Shown one piece after another: positions 1 through 8,090 of a stretch of 64,000 nucleotides of DNA (within the stretch, counting starts at the first letter, position 1; each line of letters begins with the position of its first letter). The position numbers and the translations under genes were made by a program. The notes beneath the pieces were generated by a model. That model was not told the DNA's origin. It did no database searches and saw only the letters and a program-made list of their open reading frames with translations. The stretch comes from Mycobacterium sp. 3519A. GTDB taxonomy: Bacteria; Actinomycetota; Actinomycetes; Mycobacteriales; Mycobacteriaceae. Location of the stretch: the NCBI RefSeq assembly GCF_900240945.1, contig NZ_OESG01000011.1, positions 282,778 to 346,777 of the forward strand. The letters run 5' to 3'.

Positions 1-21
1 ACCCAGGGCATAATGGACATT

Positions 22-37
22 GCCCCAGTGTTGGGGC
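22..37. terminator. Short GC-rich hairpin upstream of bkdA
   Basis: GCCCCA and TGGGGC pair around a 4-nt loop. No T-tract follows. It could end transcription of a gene left of the window, or be chance. The rest of positions 1-178 shows no gene; the bkdA ribosome binding site AAGGAGG lies a few bases before its ATG. Confidence 0.3.
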
Positions 38-178
38 GGGCAGAGCGCATCGTCTGGTCGGCTCCACACCCCGGTAGCTGACCGACAGCCCCTCACCAGG
101 GGATTTGCTCTACCGCCGCTTCGCTGAGCACCTCACGGTACGACGGCGGAACATGCCGTCACCCGACAAGGAGGCGGT

Positions 179-1267
179 ATGGCCGATGTTTCTGCGGCGG
201 CGCAGGTCGATCTCGCGCCGATCCGGCTGGTGGACCCCGACGGGACGCCGACAGCCGAGAATCGCTACAGCCGCGAACTTCCACCCGAAACGCTGAGTTG
301 GCTCTACGAGCTGATGGTCGTCACGCGCGACCTCGACAGCGAATTCGTCAACCTGCAACGCCAGGGGGAACTGGCGCTGTTCGCGTCGTGTCGCGGTCAG
401 GAAGCCGCGCAAATCGGCGCGGCGGCCTGTCTGCGCAAGACCGACTGGCTGTTCCCGCAGTACCGCGAGATCGGCGCATTCCTGCTGCGCGGCATCACGC
501 CGGCTCAGATGGGCGCCGTCTGGCGGGGCAAATGGCATGGCGGACTCGGCTTCACCGACAAGTGCGTCGCCCCGATCGCCATCCCGATCGGCACCCACGG
601 CCTGCACGCGGTTGGCGCGGCGATGGGCGCCCAGCGGTTGGGCGAGGATTCGGTCACGCTGGCATTCCTCGGCGACGGTGCCACCAGCGAGGGCGACGCG
701 CACGAGGCGCTGAACTTCGCCGCCGTGTTCGGTGCGCCGTGTGTCTTCTTCATCCAGAACAACCAGTGGGCCATCTCGGTGCCGGTGACCCATCAGATGG
801 CGGGGCCGTCGATCGCGCACAGAGCGATCGGCTATGGCATGCCCGGCATCCGCGTCGACGGCAACGACGTGTTGGCGTGCTACGCCGTGGTCGCCGAGGC
901 GGCCCAGCGCGCCCGCGACGGCGGCGGGCCGACCCTGATAGAAGCCGTCACCTACCGCATGGGCCCGCACACCACCTCTGACGATCCGACGCGATACCGG
1001 TCGCAGGAGGAGGTCGACCACTGGGCGGCGCTCGACCCGATCGCGCGCTACCGCGCCTACTTACAGACCGTCGGCGTGTGGACCGACCGGTTGGCGGCAC
1101 GCGTCGACGCCAAGTCGAAGCGACTGCGGACCGAACTACGCGAATCCATCGTCGGTGCTGAGGATTTCGACGTCGGCGAGATGTTCGACACGGTGTATCA
1201 CGACATCACCCCCGACCTGGTACGCCAGCGGCAACAACTGCTGACCGAGTTGGCGAAGGAGGCCTGA
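179..1267 (+). CDS. bkdA: 2-oxoacid dehydrogenase E1 component, alpha subunit (branched-chain type)
   Basis: A 362-aa cytosolic subunit of a thiamine-diphosphate-dependent 2-oxoacid dehydrogenase. With the beta subunit it decarboxylates the 2-oxoacid and passes the acyl group to the lipoyl arm of E2. The ThDP-binding signature is seen as GDGATSEGD near residue 165 through NNQWAIS near residue 194. The ATG is preceded by a strong AAGGAGG. The stop is followed after one base by the GTG of the beta subunit, and E2 comes next, so the three form one operon. No E3 gene is present here; the complex presumably uses a lipoamide dehydrogenase encoded elsewhere. I recall the M. tuberculosis orthologs (Rv2497c-Rv2495c) as branched-chain rather than pyruvate dehydrogenase; substrate cannot be read from sequence. 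Confidence 0.93.
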   Translation: MADVSAAAQVDLAPIRLVDPDGTPTAENRYSRELPPETLSWLYELMVVTRDLDSEFVNLQRQGELALFASCRGQEAAQIGAAACLRKTDWLFPQYREIGAFLLRGITPAQMGAVWRGKWHGGLGFTDKCVAPIAIPIGTHGLHAVGAAMGAQRLGEDSVTLAFLGDGATSEGDAHEALNFAAVFGAPCVFFIQNNQWAISVPVTHQMAGPSIAHRAIGYGMPGIRVDGNDVLACYAVVAEAAQRARDGGGPTLIEAVTYRMGPHTTSDDPTRYRSQEEVDHWAALDPIARYRAYLQTVGVWTDRLAARVDAKSKRLRTELRESIVGAEDFDVGEMFDTVYHDITPDLVRQRQQLLTELAKEA

Positions 1268-1268
1268 C

Positions 1269-2330
1269 GTGACTCAGATCATCGAACGACCCCCGATGCG
1301 CGGCGACGACGTACCGGAGCCGCGGGGACCGCTGCTGACGACTGTGCCGTCCGCGCCGACGCTGACCATGGCGCAGGCGATCAACCGCGCCCTGCACGAC
1401 GCGATGGCGGCCGACGACCGGGTGCTGGTGTTCGGCGAGGACGTCGCCACGTTGGGTGGCGTCTTCCGGGTCACCGAGGGGTTGACCGAAACCTTCGGCG
1501 AGCAGCGGTGTTTCGACACCCCGCTGGCCGAGTCCGGCATCGTCGGCATCGCCATCGGGTTGGCGATCCGCGGCCTGGTGCCGGTTCCGGAAATCCAGTT
1601 CGACGGCTTCGCTGCGCCCGCGTTCGACCAGATGGTCAGCCACCTGGCGAAGTACCGTATGCGTACACACGGTGACGTCGACATGCCCGTGACCATCCGC
1701 ATCCCGTCGTTCGGCGGCATCGGCGCGGTGGAGCATCACTCGGAGTCCACCGAGAGCTACTGGCTGCACACCGCCGGCCTCAAGGTCGTGGTGCCTTCGA
1801 CGCCGTCGGACGCGTATTGGCTACTGCGGCAATCGATTGCCAGCCGGGATCCGGTCATCTATCTGGAGCCCAAGCGGCGCTACTGGACCCGCGAGGCCGT
1901 CGATACCGACGCGCCGGCGCTGCCGTCCGGTAAGGCCGCGGTGCGGCGGGACGGCGCGGATGTCACCGTGGTGACGTACGGGTCGCTGGTCGCCACCGCG
2001 CTCAGCGCGGCCGGCCTCGCCGACCAACGGGGCTGGAGCCTGGAGGTGGTCGACCTGCGGACGTTGAACCCGTTGGACTTCGACACCGTGGCCGCCTCGG
2101 TCCGTAAGACCGGTCGCGCGGTGGTGATGCACGAGGGTCCGCGCACACTGGGCTTCGGCGCCGAGTTGGCCGCCCGCATCCAGGAGGAGTTGTTCTACGA
2201 CCTCGAGGCGCCGGTGTTGCGTGCCACCGGATTCGACACGCCGTACCCGCCTGCGCGGCTCGAGAAGCTGTGGCTGCCGGGCCCCGACCGGCTACTGGAC
2301 TGCGTCGAACGTGCGATGGGGCAGCCGTGA
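1269..2330 (+). CDS. bkdB: 2-oxoacid dehydrogenase E1 component, beta subunit
   Basis: A 353-aa transketolase-like beta subunit that completes the E1 heterotetramer. Typical motifs are [13 protein letters not shown] near residue 56 and the conserved [12 protein letters not shown] stretch. The first 30 or so residues form an extra, proline-rich leader before the conserved [10 protein letters not shown]. It starts with GTG one base after the bkdA stop, and its TGA overlaps the GTG of bkdC in the sequence GTGA, which suggests translational coupling and fixed subunit ratios. Confidence 0.93.
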   Translation: MTQIIERPPMRGDDVPEPRGPLLTTVPSAPTLTMAQAINRALHDAMAADDRVLVFGEDVATLGGVFRVTEGLTETFGEQRCFDTPLAESGIVGIAIGLAIRGLVPVPEIQFDGFAAPAFDQMVSHLAKYRMRTHGDVDMPVTIRIPSFGGIGAVEHHSESTESYWLHTAGLKVVVPSTPSDAYWLLRQSIASRDPVIYLEPKRRYWTREAVDTDAPALPSGKAAVRRDGADVTVVTYGSLVATALSAAGLADQRGWSLEVVDLRTLNPLDFDTVAASVRKTGRAVVMHEGPRTLGFGAELAARIQEELFYDLEAPVLRATGFDTPYPPARLEKLWLPGPDRLLDCVERAMGQP

Positions 2331-3520
2331 GCCCCGAAGGCACGAACGCGGTCAAGGACTTTCTCGTACCCGACTTGGGCGAGGGCCTCGAAGACGCGAC
2401 GATCACCGGGTGGAGTGTCGCGGTGGGCGACGAGGTCGAACTGAACCAGACGTTGTGCACGGTCGAGACGAACAAGGCCGAGGTCGAGATCCCCAGCCCG
2501 TTCGCGGGCCGGATCACCGAACTCGGTGGCGCCGAAGGAGACACGCTGACTGTCGGGTCCGTTCTGGTGCGCATCGCGACATCGGAGGCCGAGTCGACGA
2601 ACGGCACTGCGCGCAAACCGGTCCTGGTCGGCTATGGCGCCGACGACGAGATGGACTCCAGCAGAAGGAGATCGGTCGGTGAGCGGCCGCGGGCCAAGCC
2701 GTCGGTGCGCAAGTTGGCCGCCGAACTGAACGTCGACCTGTCCGCAGTCGCGGGCACCGGGCCCGACGGCGTGATCACCCGCGAGGACGTGCTGGCCGCG
2801 GCGGGACGGTCGGCGCCGACCCCGGAGATGCTCGCGGTGCGCGGAGTGCAGGCCGAGATGGCGCATCGGATGACACTGTCCCGCAGGCAGATCCCCGATG
2901 CGCATGCCGGGGTCCAGGTGGACTGCACCAAGCTGCTTGAAATGCGTGACCGGTTCCGCGACGCGGTGGACGAGGAGTCACCGGTCACCCCGTTCGTGCT
3001 GATTCTGCGGCTGCTGACCATCGCGCTGCGCCGTCACCCCCACCTGAACGCAACATGGCTGGAGACCACCGACGGCCCGCAGATCCACCTGCACTCGGCG
3101 GTGCATCTGGGGTTCGGGGTGGCCGCGCCGCGCGGGCTGCTGGTACCCGTCGTCACCGACGCACATGCGAAGACGACGCGCGAGCTGGCGGCCGTGGTGG
3201 CTCAACTCATCCGCGACGCACGGGCGGGCACGCTGAAACCGTCGCAGTTGCAGGGCTCGACGTTCACCGTGTCGAACTTCGGCGCACTGGGGTTGGACGA
3301 CGGCGTGCCGGTGATCAACTACCCGGAGGCCGCGATCCTGGGAATGGGGTCGCTGAGGCCGCGCCCGGTGGTGGTCGACGGCGAGGTGGTTGCGCGGCCG
3401 ACGATGTCACTGACATGTGCGTTCGACCATCGCATCGCCGACGGTGCCCAGGTCGCCGCGTTCCTCACCGACCTGCGCGACCTCATCGAGACGCCGGAAC
3501 TGGCGCTGCTCGACCTCTAG
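2327..3520 (+). CDS. bkdC: 2-oxoacid dehydrogenase E2 component (lipoyl acyltransferase)
   Basis: A 397-aa dihydrolipoyl acyltransferase. Domains in order: one N-terminal lipoyl domain with acceptor Lys50 in [10 protein letters not shown] (NKA where DKA is usual), a peripheral-subunit-binding domain starting [12 protein letters not shown] near residue 124, and the catalytic domain with the active-site motif DHRIADG at about residues 367-373. I chose the GTG at 2327, inside the GTGA overlap with bkdB, because the protein then begins a few residues before the lipoyl domain; an upstream ATG would add 19 unrelated residues. Its TAG shares bases with the stop of the convergent gene on the other strand. 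Confidence 0.93.
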   Translation: MSPEGTNAVKDFLVPDLGEGLEDATITGWSVAVGDEVELNQTLCTVETNKAEVEIPSPFAGRITELGGAEGDTLTVGSVLVRIATSEAESTNGTARKPVLVGYGADDEMDSSRRRSVGERPRAKPSVRKLAAELNVDLSAVAGTGPDGVITREDVLAAAGRSAPTPEMLAVRGVQAEMAHRMTLSRRQIPDAHAGVQVDCTKLLEMRDRFRDAVDEESPVTPFVLILRLLTIALRRHPHLNATWLETTDGPQIHLHSAVHLGFGVAAPRGLLVPVVTDAHAKTTRELAAVVAQLIRDARAGTLKPSQLQGSTFTVSNFGALGLDDGVPVINYPEAAILGMGSLRPRPVVVDGEVVARPTMSLTCAFDHRIADGAQVAAFLTDLRDLIETPELALLDL

Positions 3521-3774
3521 CAGGGTTGGCCAGGAGGTGTGTAATACGGCACGCCTTCTGCGGTGTAGCACGGAATCTCGCCGGGCACGTAGGGGACGTG
3601 CTGCGAGGCGATGGCCACCGCTGCCGCGTCACCGGCGATATTGGTGCAACCTCCGACCGAGAAATGGCGTCCGCCCCCGGCCGCGCACACGTCCGCGTCC
3701 GCGACCGGCGCCATCACCACCGGCACCACGGCAATCCCCATGGCGGCGCACACCGCTGCTGCCAGCCTTTTCAT
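3517..3774 (-). CDS. Small secreted cysteine-containing protein
   Basis: An 85-aa protein starting MKRLAAAV with a clear Sec signal peptide (hydrophobic run, then APVADA before the mature part). The mature region is short, holds four cysteines and ends YYTPPGQPC. The chosen ATG has an AAAGGAGC ribosome binding site; the frame stays open upstream but that part lacks a signal peptide. Its stop overlaps that of bkdC, so the two genes are exactly convergent. I do not recognise a functional family; small exported proteins of this kind are common in mycobacteria. Confidence 0.75.
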   Translation of the reverse strand: MKRLAAAVCAAMGIAVVPVVMAPVADADVCAAGGGRHFSVGGCTNIAGDAAAVAIASQHVPYVPGEIPCYTAEGVPYYTPPGQPC

Positions 3775-3833
3775 CTCGCGCTCCTTTGCTGACCCCGACC
3801 ATTGCAGCGTATGCGCCTGGATTGACGGTGGGG

Positions 3834-4586
3834 TCATTTTCGCCGCGCGGCGGCCAACCTCTCGGCGAATTCGGGCGACGTGATCGAAGTGGCTTGCGGT
3901 CCCAGTTCGGTGTCCACCGCGATGCGATGTTGATCGGTGTCGACGACGCCCGGGTTGGCGGTCGCGCGCATCGACGCCTTGGTGGCCAGGACCACGTCGC
4001 GGGGCGCGGCGGCCGGTCCGGCGGCGAGTTCACGCGCGGCCGCCACCGGATCATCGGCGATCTGCAATGCAAGCCCGTAGCGCACCGCCGCCTCGGCATC
4101 GAACCGCATCCCGAACAGCAGGGAGGCGCGCGCTACCTGCGGGCCGACCGCGCGCTGCAGCATCCAGGTGGCACCGCCGCCGGGATGGATGCCCAGCTTC
4201 TGAAAGCGTGGATCGAAAAGTGCTGCGGGACCGGCGATTCGGACATCAGCGGCCAGGGCCAGGTTCAGTCCGGCGCCGACCGCCGCGCCGTTGACTGCTG
4301 CGATGGTCGGCAATGCGCAGTTGGCCACCGCGAGAAAACCGTCGTAGATGGTTCGCAGGCCGTCCTCGGTGGCGGCGCCGAGTGCGGTCAGGTCCGCGCC
4401 GGCGCAGAACGCCTTGCCCGCACCCGTGACGATCAGGGCGTGCACGTCGGGGTTGGCCTCGGCGGCGTCAACCGCTGCACGCAGGGCGGCCGAGATCTCC
4501 GCGGTGACGGCGTTGCGGCGCTCGGGGTCGTTGACGGTGACGAGGGCGACGTGGTCGTCGACTTGGACCAGAACTGGATCGGACAC
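3834..4586 (-). CDS. Enoyl-CoA hydratase/isomerase-family (crotonase) protein
   Basis: A 250-aa crotonase-fold protein. Oxyanion-hole regions are visible as AFCAGADL near residue 60 and [21 protein letters not shown] near residue 100. The two glutamates that catalyse hydration in classical enoyl-CoA hydratases do not appear: the region normally PEVKLGIIPGAGG reads [13 protein letters not shown], and the second Glu region reads VARASLLFG. It may therefore be an isomerase, another crotonase activity or a CoA-binding protein. It starts with GTG 9 nt after the MFS gene stop, so the pair is probably one transcript. M. tuberculosis has echA14 at a comparable place, but I do not assign orthology. 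Confidence 0.85.
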   Translation of the reverse strand: MSDPVLVQVDDHVALVTVNDPERRNAVTAEISAALRAAVDAAEANPDVHALIVTGAGKAFCAGADLTALGAATEDGLRTIYDGFLAVANCALPTIAAVNGAAVGAGLNLALAADVRIAGPAALFDPRFQKLGIHPGGGATWMLQRAVGPQVARASLLFGMRFDAEAAVRYGLALQIADDPVAAARELAAGPAAAPRDVVLATKASMRATANPGVVDTDQHRIAVDTELGPQATSITSPEFAERLAAARRK

Positions 4587-4595
4587 GGGGTCAGC

Positions 4596-5762
4596 CTAGT
4601 GCCGGTTCGCGGCGGTGATCATCATCGCGACAACGATGGCGCCTGCGGCAACGCCGGTGGTTGCCTGCCAACCCAACCAGTCGACCGCGGCCGCCCCGAA
4701 CGCAGTGCCGAGCGTGCCGCCAACGAAGTAGACGAGCATGTAGGCGCTGTTGTACCGGGCCGGTGCGGCCGGGTCGATCGCGAGCACGGTGCTCTGGTTG
4801 GCGACCTGCGCCGCGAACAGGCCCGCGTCGAACAGGCCGAGGCACACCAACGTGATGGCGGTGTTGGACAGGTAAGTTCCCAGCGCCGCCGTCGCGGCCA
4901 GCGCGAGCGCGAGCCCGACCATCAACACCCTTCGTGCCCCCACTCTGTCCGTCCACGCCCCGGCCACCCTGGTGGCGACGATGCCAAGCAGTCCCGCCAG
5001 CGCGTACCCGCCGATGCGCTGCGACGAGTACGAGTACGGGGGCTGCGACAGCGCCACCGCCAGCCCTGACCACACCGCGCAAAACGCGAAGAACCACAAT
5101 GTTCCACGGCCGGCCGCCAGTAGAAGCGGTGCGCGCATGTACAGCGCAGGCAGCCCGCGCAGCGTGGCCAGATAACCGGAATGAACCACTCCCGGTGCCG
5201 TTGGCAACAGGGAGTGGGCGGCAAGCGCGACGACCGCGCACGCGACCGCGAGCACAAGAACTGTTCCACGCCAGCCGATTTCGTCGTTCAGCCAGCCACC
5301 GACCATCCGGCCGGCGAGGATCCCGGCGGAAATGCCCGCGGTGACGATCCCCAGAATGGTGGCGCGTCGCGCCGGCAGGGCGAAGCGCCCAGCGACCGAA
5401 CTCAACTGCGCACCCACCGACGATCCGGCGCCGATCACGGCGACGACCAGGCCGAGCAGCCACGGTGTGCCGACGGCCGCGTTGACGCCCAACGCCACAC
5501 CGAGCGCACCGAATTGCGTTGACAGCACGCGCCTTGGCGAGAACCGGTCGACCAGCGGAACCAGCAAGCCGAGCCCGACGAGGTAGCCGAGCGGGCCGCA
5601 CGCCAACGCGACTCCGATCGTCGCAAGCGAGGCGTGTGTCGATGCGGCGACGTCCGCGATCGCGGGTTGCAGCGGGTAGCTACTGGCCGTGCCCAGGGCG
5701 GCCGCAACCGACATGAACCATACGACAGGGGACGACAAAACCGGCGTGTGAGTGACGTGCAT
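4596..5762 (-). CDS. MFS transporter
   Basis: A 388-aa integral membrane protein with about twelve hydrophobic segments, typical of drug/metabolite exporters of the major facilitator superfamily. The loop between segments 2 and 3 contains DRFSPRRVL and the equivalent mid-protein loop DRVGARRVL, the paired family signatures. I start it at the ATG giving MHVTHTPVLSSPVVWF; the open frame runs 40 residues further but that part looks non-coding and would run into the palindromic element upstream. It is the first gene of a probable two-gene operon with the crotonase. The substrate is unknown. Confidence 0.85.
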   Translation of the reverse strand: MHVTHTPVLSSPVVWFMSVAAALGTASSYPLQPAIADVAASTHASLATIGVALACGPLGYLVGLGLLVPLVDRFSPRRVLSTQFGALGVALGVNAAVGTPWLLGLVVAVIGAGSSVGAQLSSVAGRFALPARRATILGIVTAGISAGILAGRMVGGWLNDEIGWRGTVLVLAVACAVVALAAHSLLPTAPGVVHSGYLATLRGLPALYMRAPLLLAAGRGTLWFFAFCAVWSGLAVALSQPPYSYSSQRIGGYALAGLLGIVATRVAGAWTDRVGARRVLMVGLALALAATAALGTYLSNTAITLVCLGLFDAGLFAAQVANQSTVLAIDPAAPARYNSAYMLVYFVGGTLGTAFGAAAVDWLGWQATTGVAAGAIVVAMMITAANRH

Positions 5763-5842
5763 GGCGTCGACGCTAGGAACGCGCACACCACAGTGCTGGC
5801 GGAAAACGGACACGGCGGTTGACACCAAGCGGGTCAGGTCGG

Positions 5843-5885
5843 TCACCCGGGTGAATCGGGTCATCGGGTGATGACCATTCATCCC
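5843..5885. promoter_or_regulatory. Palindromic operator-like element, copy 1
   Basis: A perfect 12-bp palindrome TCACCCGGGTGA (5843-5854) is followed 11 nt later by GGGTGATGACCAT and TCATCCC (5866-5885), a nearly symmetric GGGTGA-N7-TCAYCC. The same layout recurs at 23304-23345 before the thioredoxin-reductase-like operon. It lies between the divergent MFS gene and the plus-strand genes from 5980, so it could control either side. The binding protein is not known. Confidence 0.6.
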
Positions 5886-5979
5886 GCGTCGGTAGAGGCT
5901 GCTCAGCAGATGGCCAGATCGGTAAGCGCCGGCTGCGCTGACCGCCGTGGAACGCCATCACCGCAAGTGGAGAAACCAG

Positions 5980-6438
5980 ATGAAGCACCGTCAATGTCGA
6001 CGATCGCCCGCGATTCTGCATCGGATGCGGAAGGCTGCCGCCCTCGCCTGGCGCTCGACGCAACCGAACGCAGATGCAGCCATGGGCAATGTCCCGGCGA
6101 TTGAGGATCAACTCAAAACGCTGAAGCCCGTCTGCAGCGCCCAGCGGGTGTCGACTGGAATTGCATGTGGCGCACCGGCGGTGGCCGTCGCGGAAATTCA
6201 CCCGATCGACGGATGCGAGCAGCAAGGGTTGAGCCCGAGCGGTGACCTCATTGAGATCCTGTGCCAATCCTGCCTGACGGCTTTGCAAGGGGCGATGGCG
6301 ACTTACGTGGGGGACAAACGTGAGACGGCGTCCCGATCCGGGACCCGGCCGTCGTGCAGCACCTGCGGACGTCTCACCCAATACCTGCCCAGCGTGTTCA
6401 CTGTGCGCCCGATCGGGTCCAACGGACTGACGCCATGA
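5980..6438 (+). CDS. Hypothetical protein with conserved-looking cysteine pairs
   Basis: An up to 152-aa protein of no recognised family. The central part holds CSAQRVSTGIACGAP, HPIDGCEQQG and ILCQSCLTAL, and the C-terminal part SCSTCGRL; the spaced cysteines suggest metal binding. The ATG at 5980 has GGAG 7 nt upstream. A later ATG at 6082 (118 aa, starting MGNVPAIEDQ) is a real alternative because the first 34 residues are very basic and may not be coding. Its TGA overlaps the next ATG (ATGA), so it is coupled to the following membrane protein. Confidence 0.6.
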   Translation: MKHRQCRRSPAILHRMRKAAALAWRSTQPNADAAMGNVPAIEDQLKTLKPVCSAQRVSTGIACGAPAVAVAEIHPIDGCEQQGLSPSGDLIEILCQSCLTALQGAMATYVGDKRETASRSGTRPSCSTCGRLTQYLPSVFTVRPIGSNGLTP

Positions 6439-6815
6439 CCCGCCTACGCATCGTCTTCCTCGTCGTGGCTGTGATGGCCGGAGCTTACGCGGGCCTGATG
6501 TTGATCGGCGGTCAACTGATCCACTTCGGCGTCGCCGCCGGCATCTGTGCGGGGTCCTCGCTCCTGGCCGCCCTGATCGCGTACGTGGACTACGACGACG
6601 CCAGGCGACAGCACCAGTTGCCCAGGCGCTACCGCGCCGCGATGAGACGGGGACAAGCGGCCATTCGGAAACGCAGCCAACAGCAGGCTGCGACCGCAGC
6701 AGAATCACAGTGCCAATTGTGCGGAGGTACACGTCAGAAACGGTGTGGCTCAACGAAATTCGGCGATCGACAGGACGCACGCTGCTGCCAGGCATGCGCG
6801 CCGTTCACAGCCTGA
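6435..6815 (+). CDS. Small membrane protein with C-terminal cysteine motif
   Basis: A 126-aa protein with two adjacent transmembrane segments near the N-terminus (IVFLVVAVMAGAYAGLML and VAAGICAGSSLLAALIAYV), then a basic cytoplasmic stretch and a C-terminal set of cysteines (CQLCGG, CGSTKFG, CCQAC) that could bind a metal. The start ATG overlaps the stop of the preceding gene, and the following esterase begins 2 nt after its stop, so the three genes form an operon. Not assigned to a family. Confidence 0.65.
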   Translation: MTRLRIVFLVVAVMAGAYAGLMLIGGQLIHFGVAAGICAGSSLLAALIAYVDYDDARRQHQLPRRYRAAMRRGQAAIRKRSQQQAATAAESQCQLCGGTRQKRCGSTKFGDRQDARCCQACAPFTA

Positions 6816-6816
6816 C

Positions 6817-7848
6817 ATGAGCATGCCCGCAGCACAGTCACGATCGCCGCGCCCAAACCTGAGGGGAGCCAGTGCGCGAAAGCCTCGACGACATGCGGTT
6901 GGCGCAGGCAGGATCGTCGAGGTCGTCCACGACAACCCCAGCACGGCGGGGCGTATCGCGTGGCTGAGCGCCCGCCTGATGATTCGACCCACTTTGAGCG
7001 CGGGCAGCTATCTGCCCTCGGCACCCTGGCCGTGGGGCGTCGTCGAGTTCGCCGCACGAACCATCTCGCCGACACCGGGCACGGTGCGCGAGCGCATCCA
7101 GCTCGCGCATTGCACCGCGCAACTCGTCCGCGCCAACGGAGTGCTCCCAGCCGACGGCCTCCGCCGAGTCGTGCTCTATCTCCACGGCGGGGCGTTCCTC
7201 ACCGGCGGCCCCTACTCGCACGGTCGACTGGTAAGCACGTTGTCCAGCTTTGCCGACAGCCCGGTACTGGTACCCGACTATCGCAAGGTCCCAAAACATT
7301 CTGTCCGCGACGCCGTCGACGACTGCCACGACGGCTACCGGCGGCTGCGCGAGACGGGCTATGAACCCGACCAGATCGTGCTGGCCGGCGATTCTGCAGG
7401 CGGCTACCTGGGATTCGCGCTAGCGCAACGCCTCCTTGAGTGCGGCGAGCGGCCCGCAGCGCTGGTGGCCATGTCACCGCTGCTGCACCTGGCCGGACGA
7501 GCCAAGACCGCCCATCCGAACACCGCCTCGGATGCGATGTTTCCGCCCCGAGCATTCGACGCCTTCCAACGTCTGATCACACGTGCGAGTGGTTCCGCCC
7601 CGCTGTACGAACCACTCGAAAACATCGGCCCCGGATTGCCGCCTACGTTGATTCATGTCTCCGGCTCCGAGGTACTGCTGCATGATGCGCAGCTCGCCGC
7701 CCAACGACTTGCCGCCGTCGGCGTGCCTGTCGAAGTGCAGATATGGCCAGGCCAGGTGCACGTATTCCAGCTCGCCGCGCCGATGATCCCGGAAGCAACC
7801 CGCTCAATGCGCCAGATCGGTCGCTACATCCGGCAAGCGACCGGATGA
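6817..7848 (+). CDS. Alpha/beta hydrolase, hormone-sensitive-lipase-type esterase
   Basis: A 343-aa esterase/lipase of the HSL family. The oxyanion-hole motif HGGAF and the nucleophile elbow GDSAGG are both present, followed by the late histidine in GQVHVF; the acid residue is probably the Asp in SEVLLHDA. The substrate is a short or medium acyl ester by family precedent. I start it at the ATG just after the stop of the membrane protein; an open frame upstream overlaps that gene and is unlikely to be used. About 240 bp without a gene follow before the first LAL regulator. Confidence 0.85.
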   Translation: MSMPAAQSRSPRPNLRGASARKPRRHAVGAGRIVEVVHDNPSTAGRIAWLSARLMIRPTLSAGSYLPSAPWPWGVVEFAARTISPTPGTVRERIQLAHCTAQLVRANGVLPADGLRRVVLYLHGGAFLTGGPYSHGRLVSTLSSFADSPVLVPDYRKVPKHSVRDAVDDCHDGYRRLRETGYEPDQIVLAGDSAGGYLGFALAQRLLECGERPAALVAMSPLLHLAGRAKTAHPNTASDAMFPPRAFDAFQRLITRASGSAPLYEPLENIGPGLPPTLIHVSGSEVLLHDAQLAAQRLAAVGVPVEVQIWPGQVHVFQLAAPMIPEATRSMRQIGRYIRQATG

Positions 7849-8090
7849 ACCAAGGGCAGTGCTCAACCTGATCTGCCCGAATCGATCGTGAACATCGGCG
7901 GCGGTGCCATCGGCAGGGAATTCGCCCACGGCGAGCCTCCCCGCGACAAGGGCGTGGCTTGGAAACCTCGAGGGCTGGATTCGTGCCGCGCATCAGATGA
8001 GCAGCAATAACAGCAGGACGCGGGAATGGAAGCGCGCCTAGACTGATTGCCAGCCTCAGCGGAGGCCAAAAAAATCGTGGACAACACCAC

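Noticed and set aside
3417..5069. Open frame of 550 codons on the plus strand across three genes
   Set aside because: It runs through bkdC in another frame and antisense to the crotonase and MFS genes, and the translation is low-complexity Arg-rich.
5843..5885. DosR-type dormancy operator
   Set aside because: The consensus has GGGACT and AGTCCC arms; here the arms are TCACCC/GGGTGA, so it is a different element.
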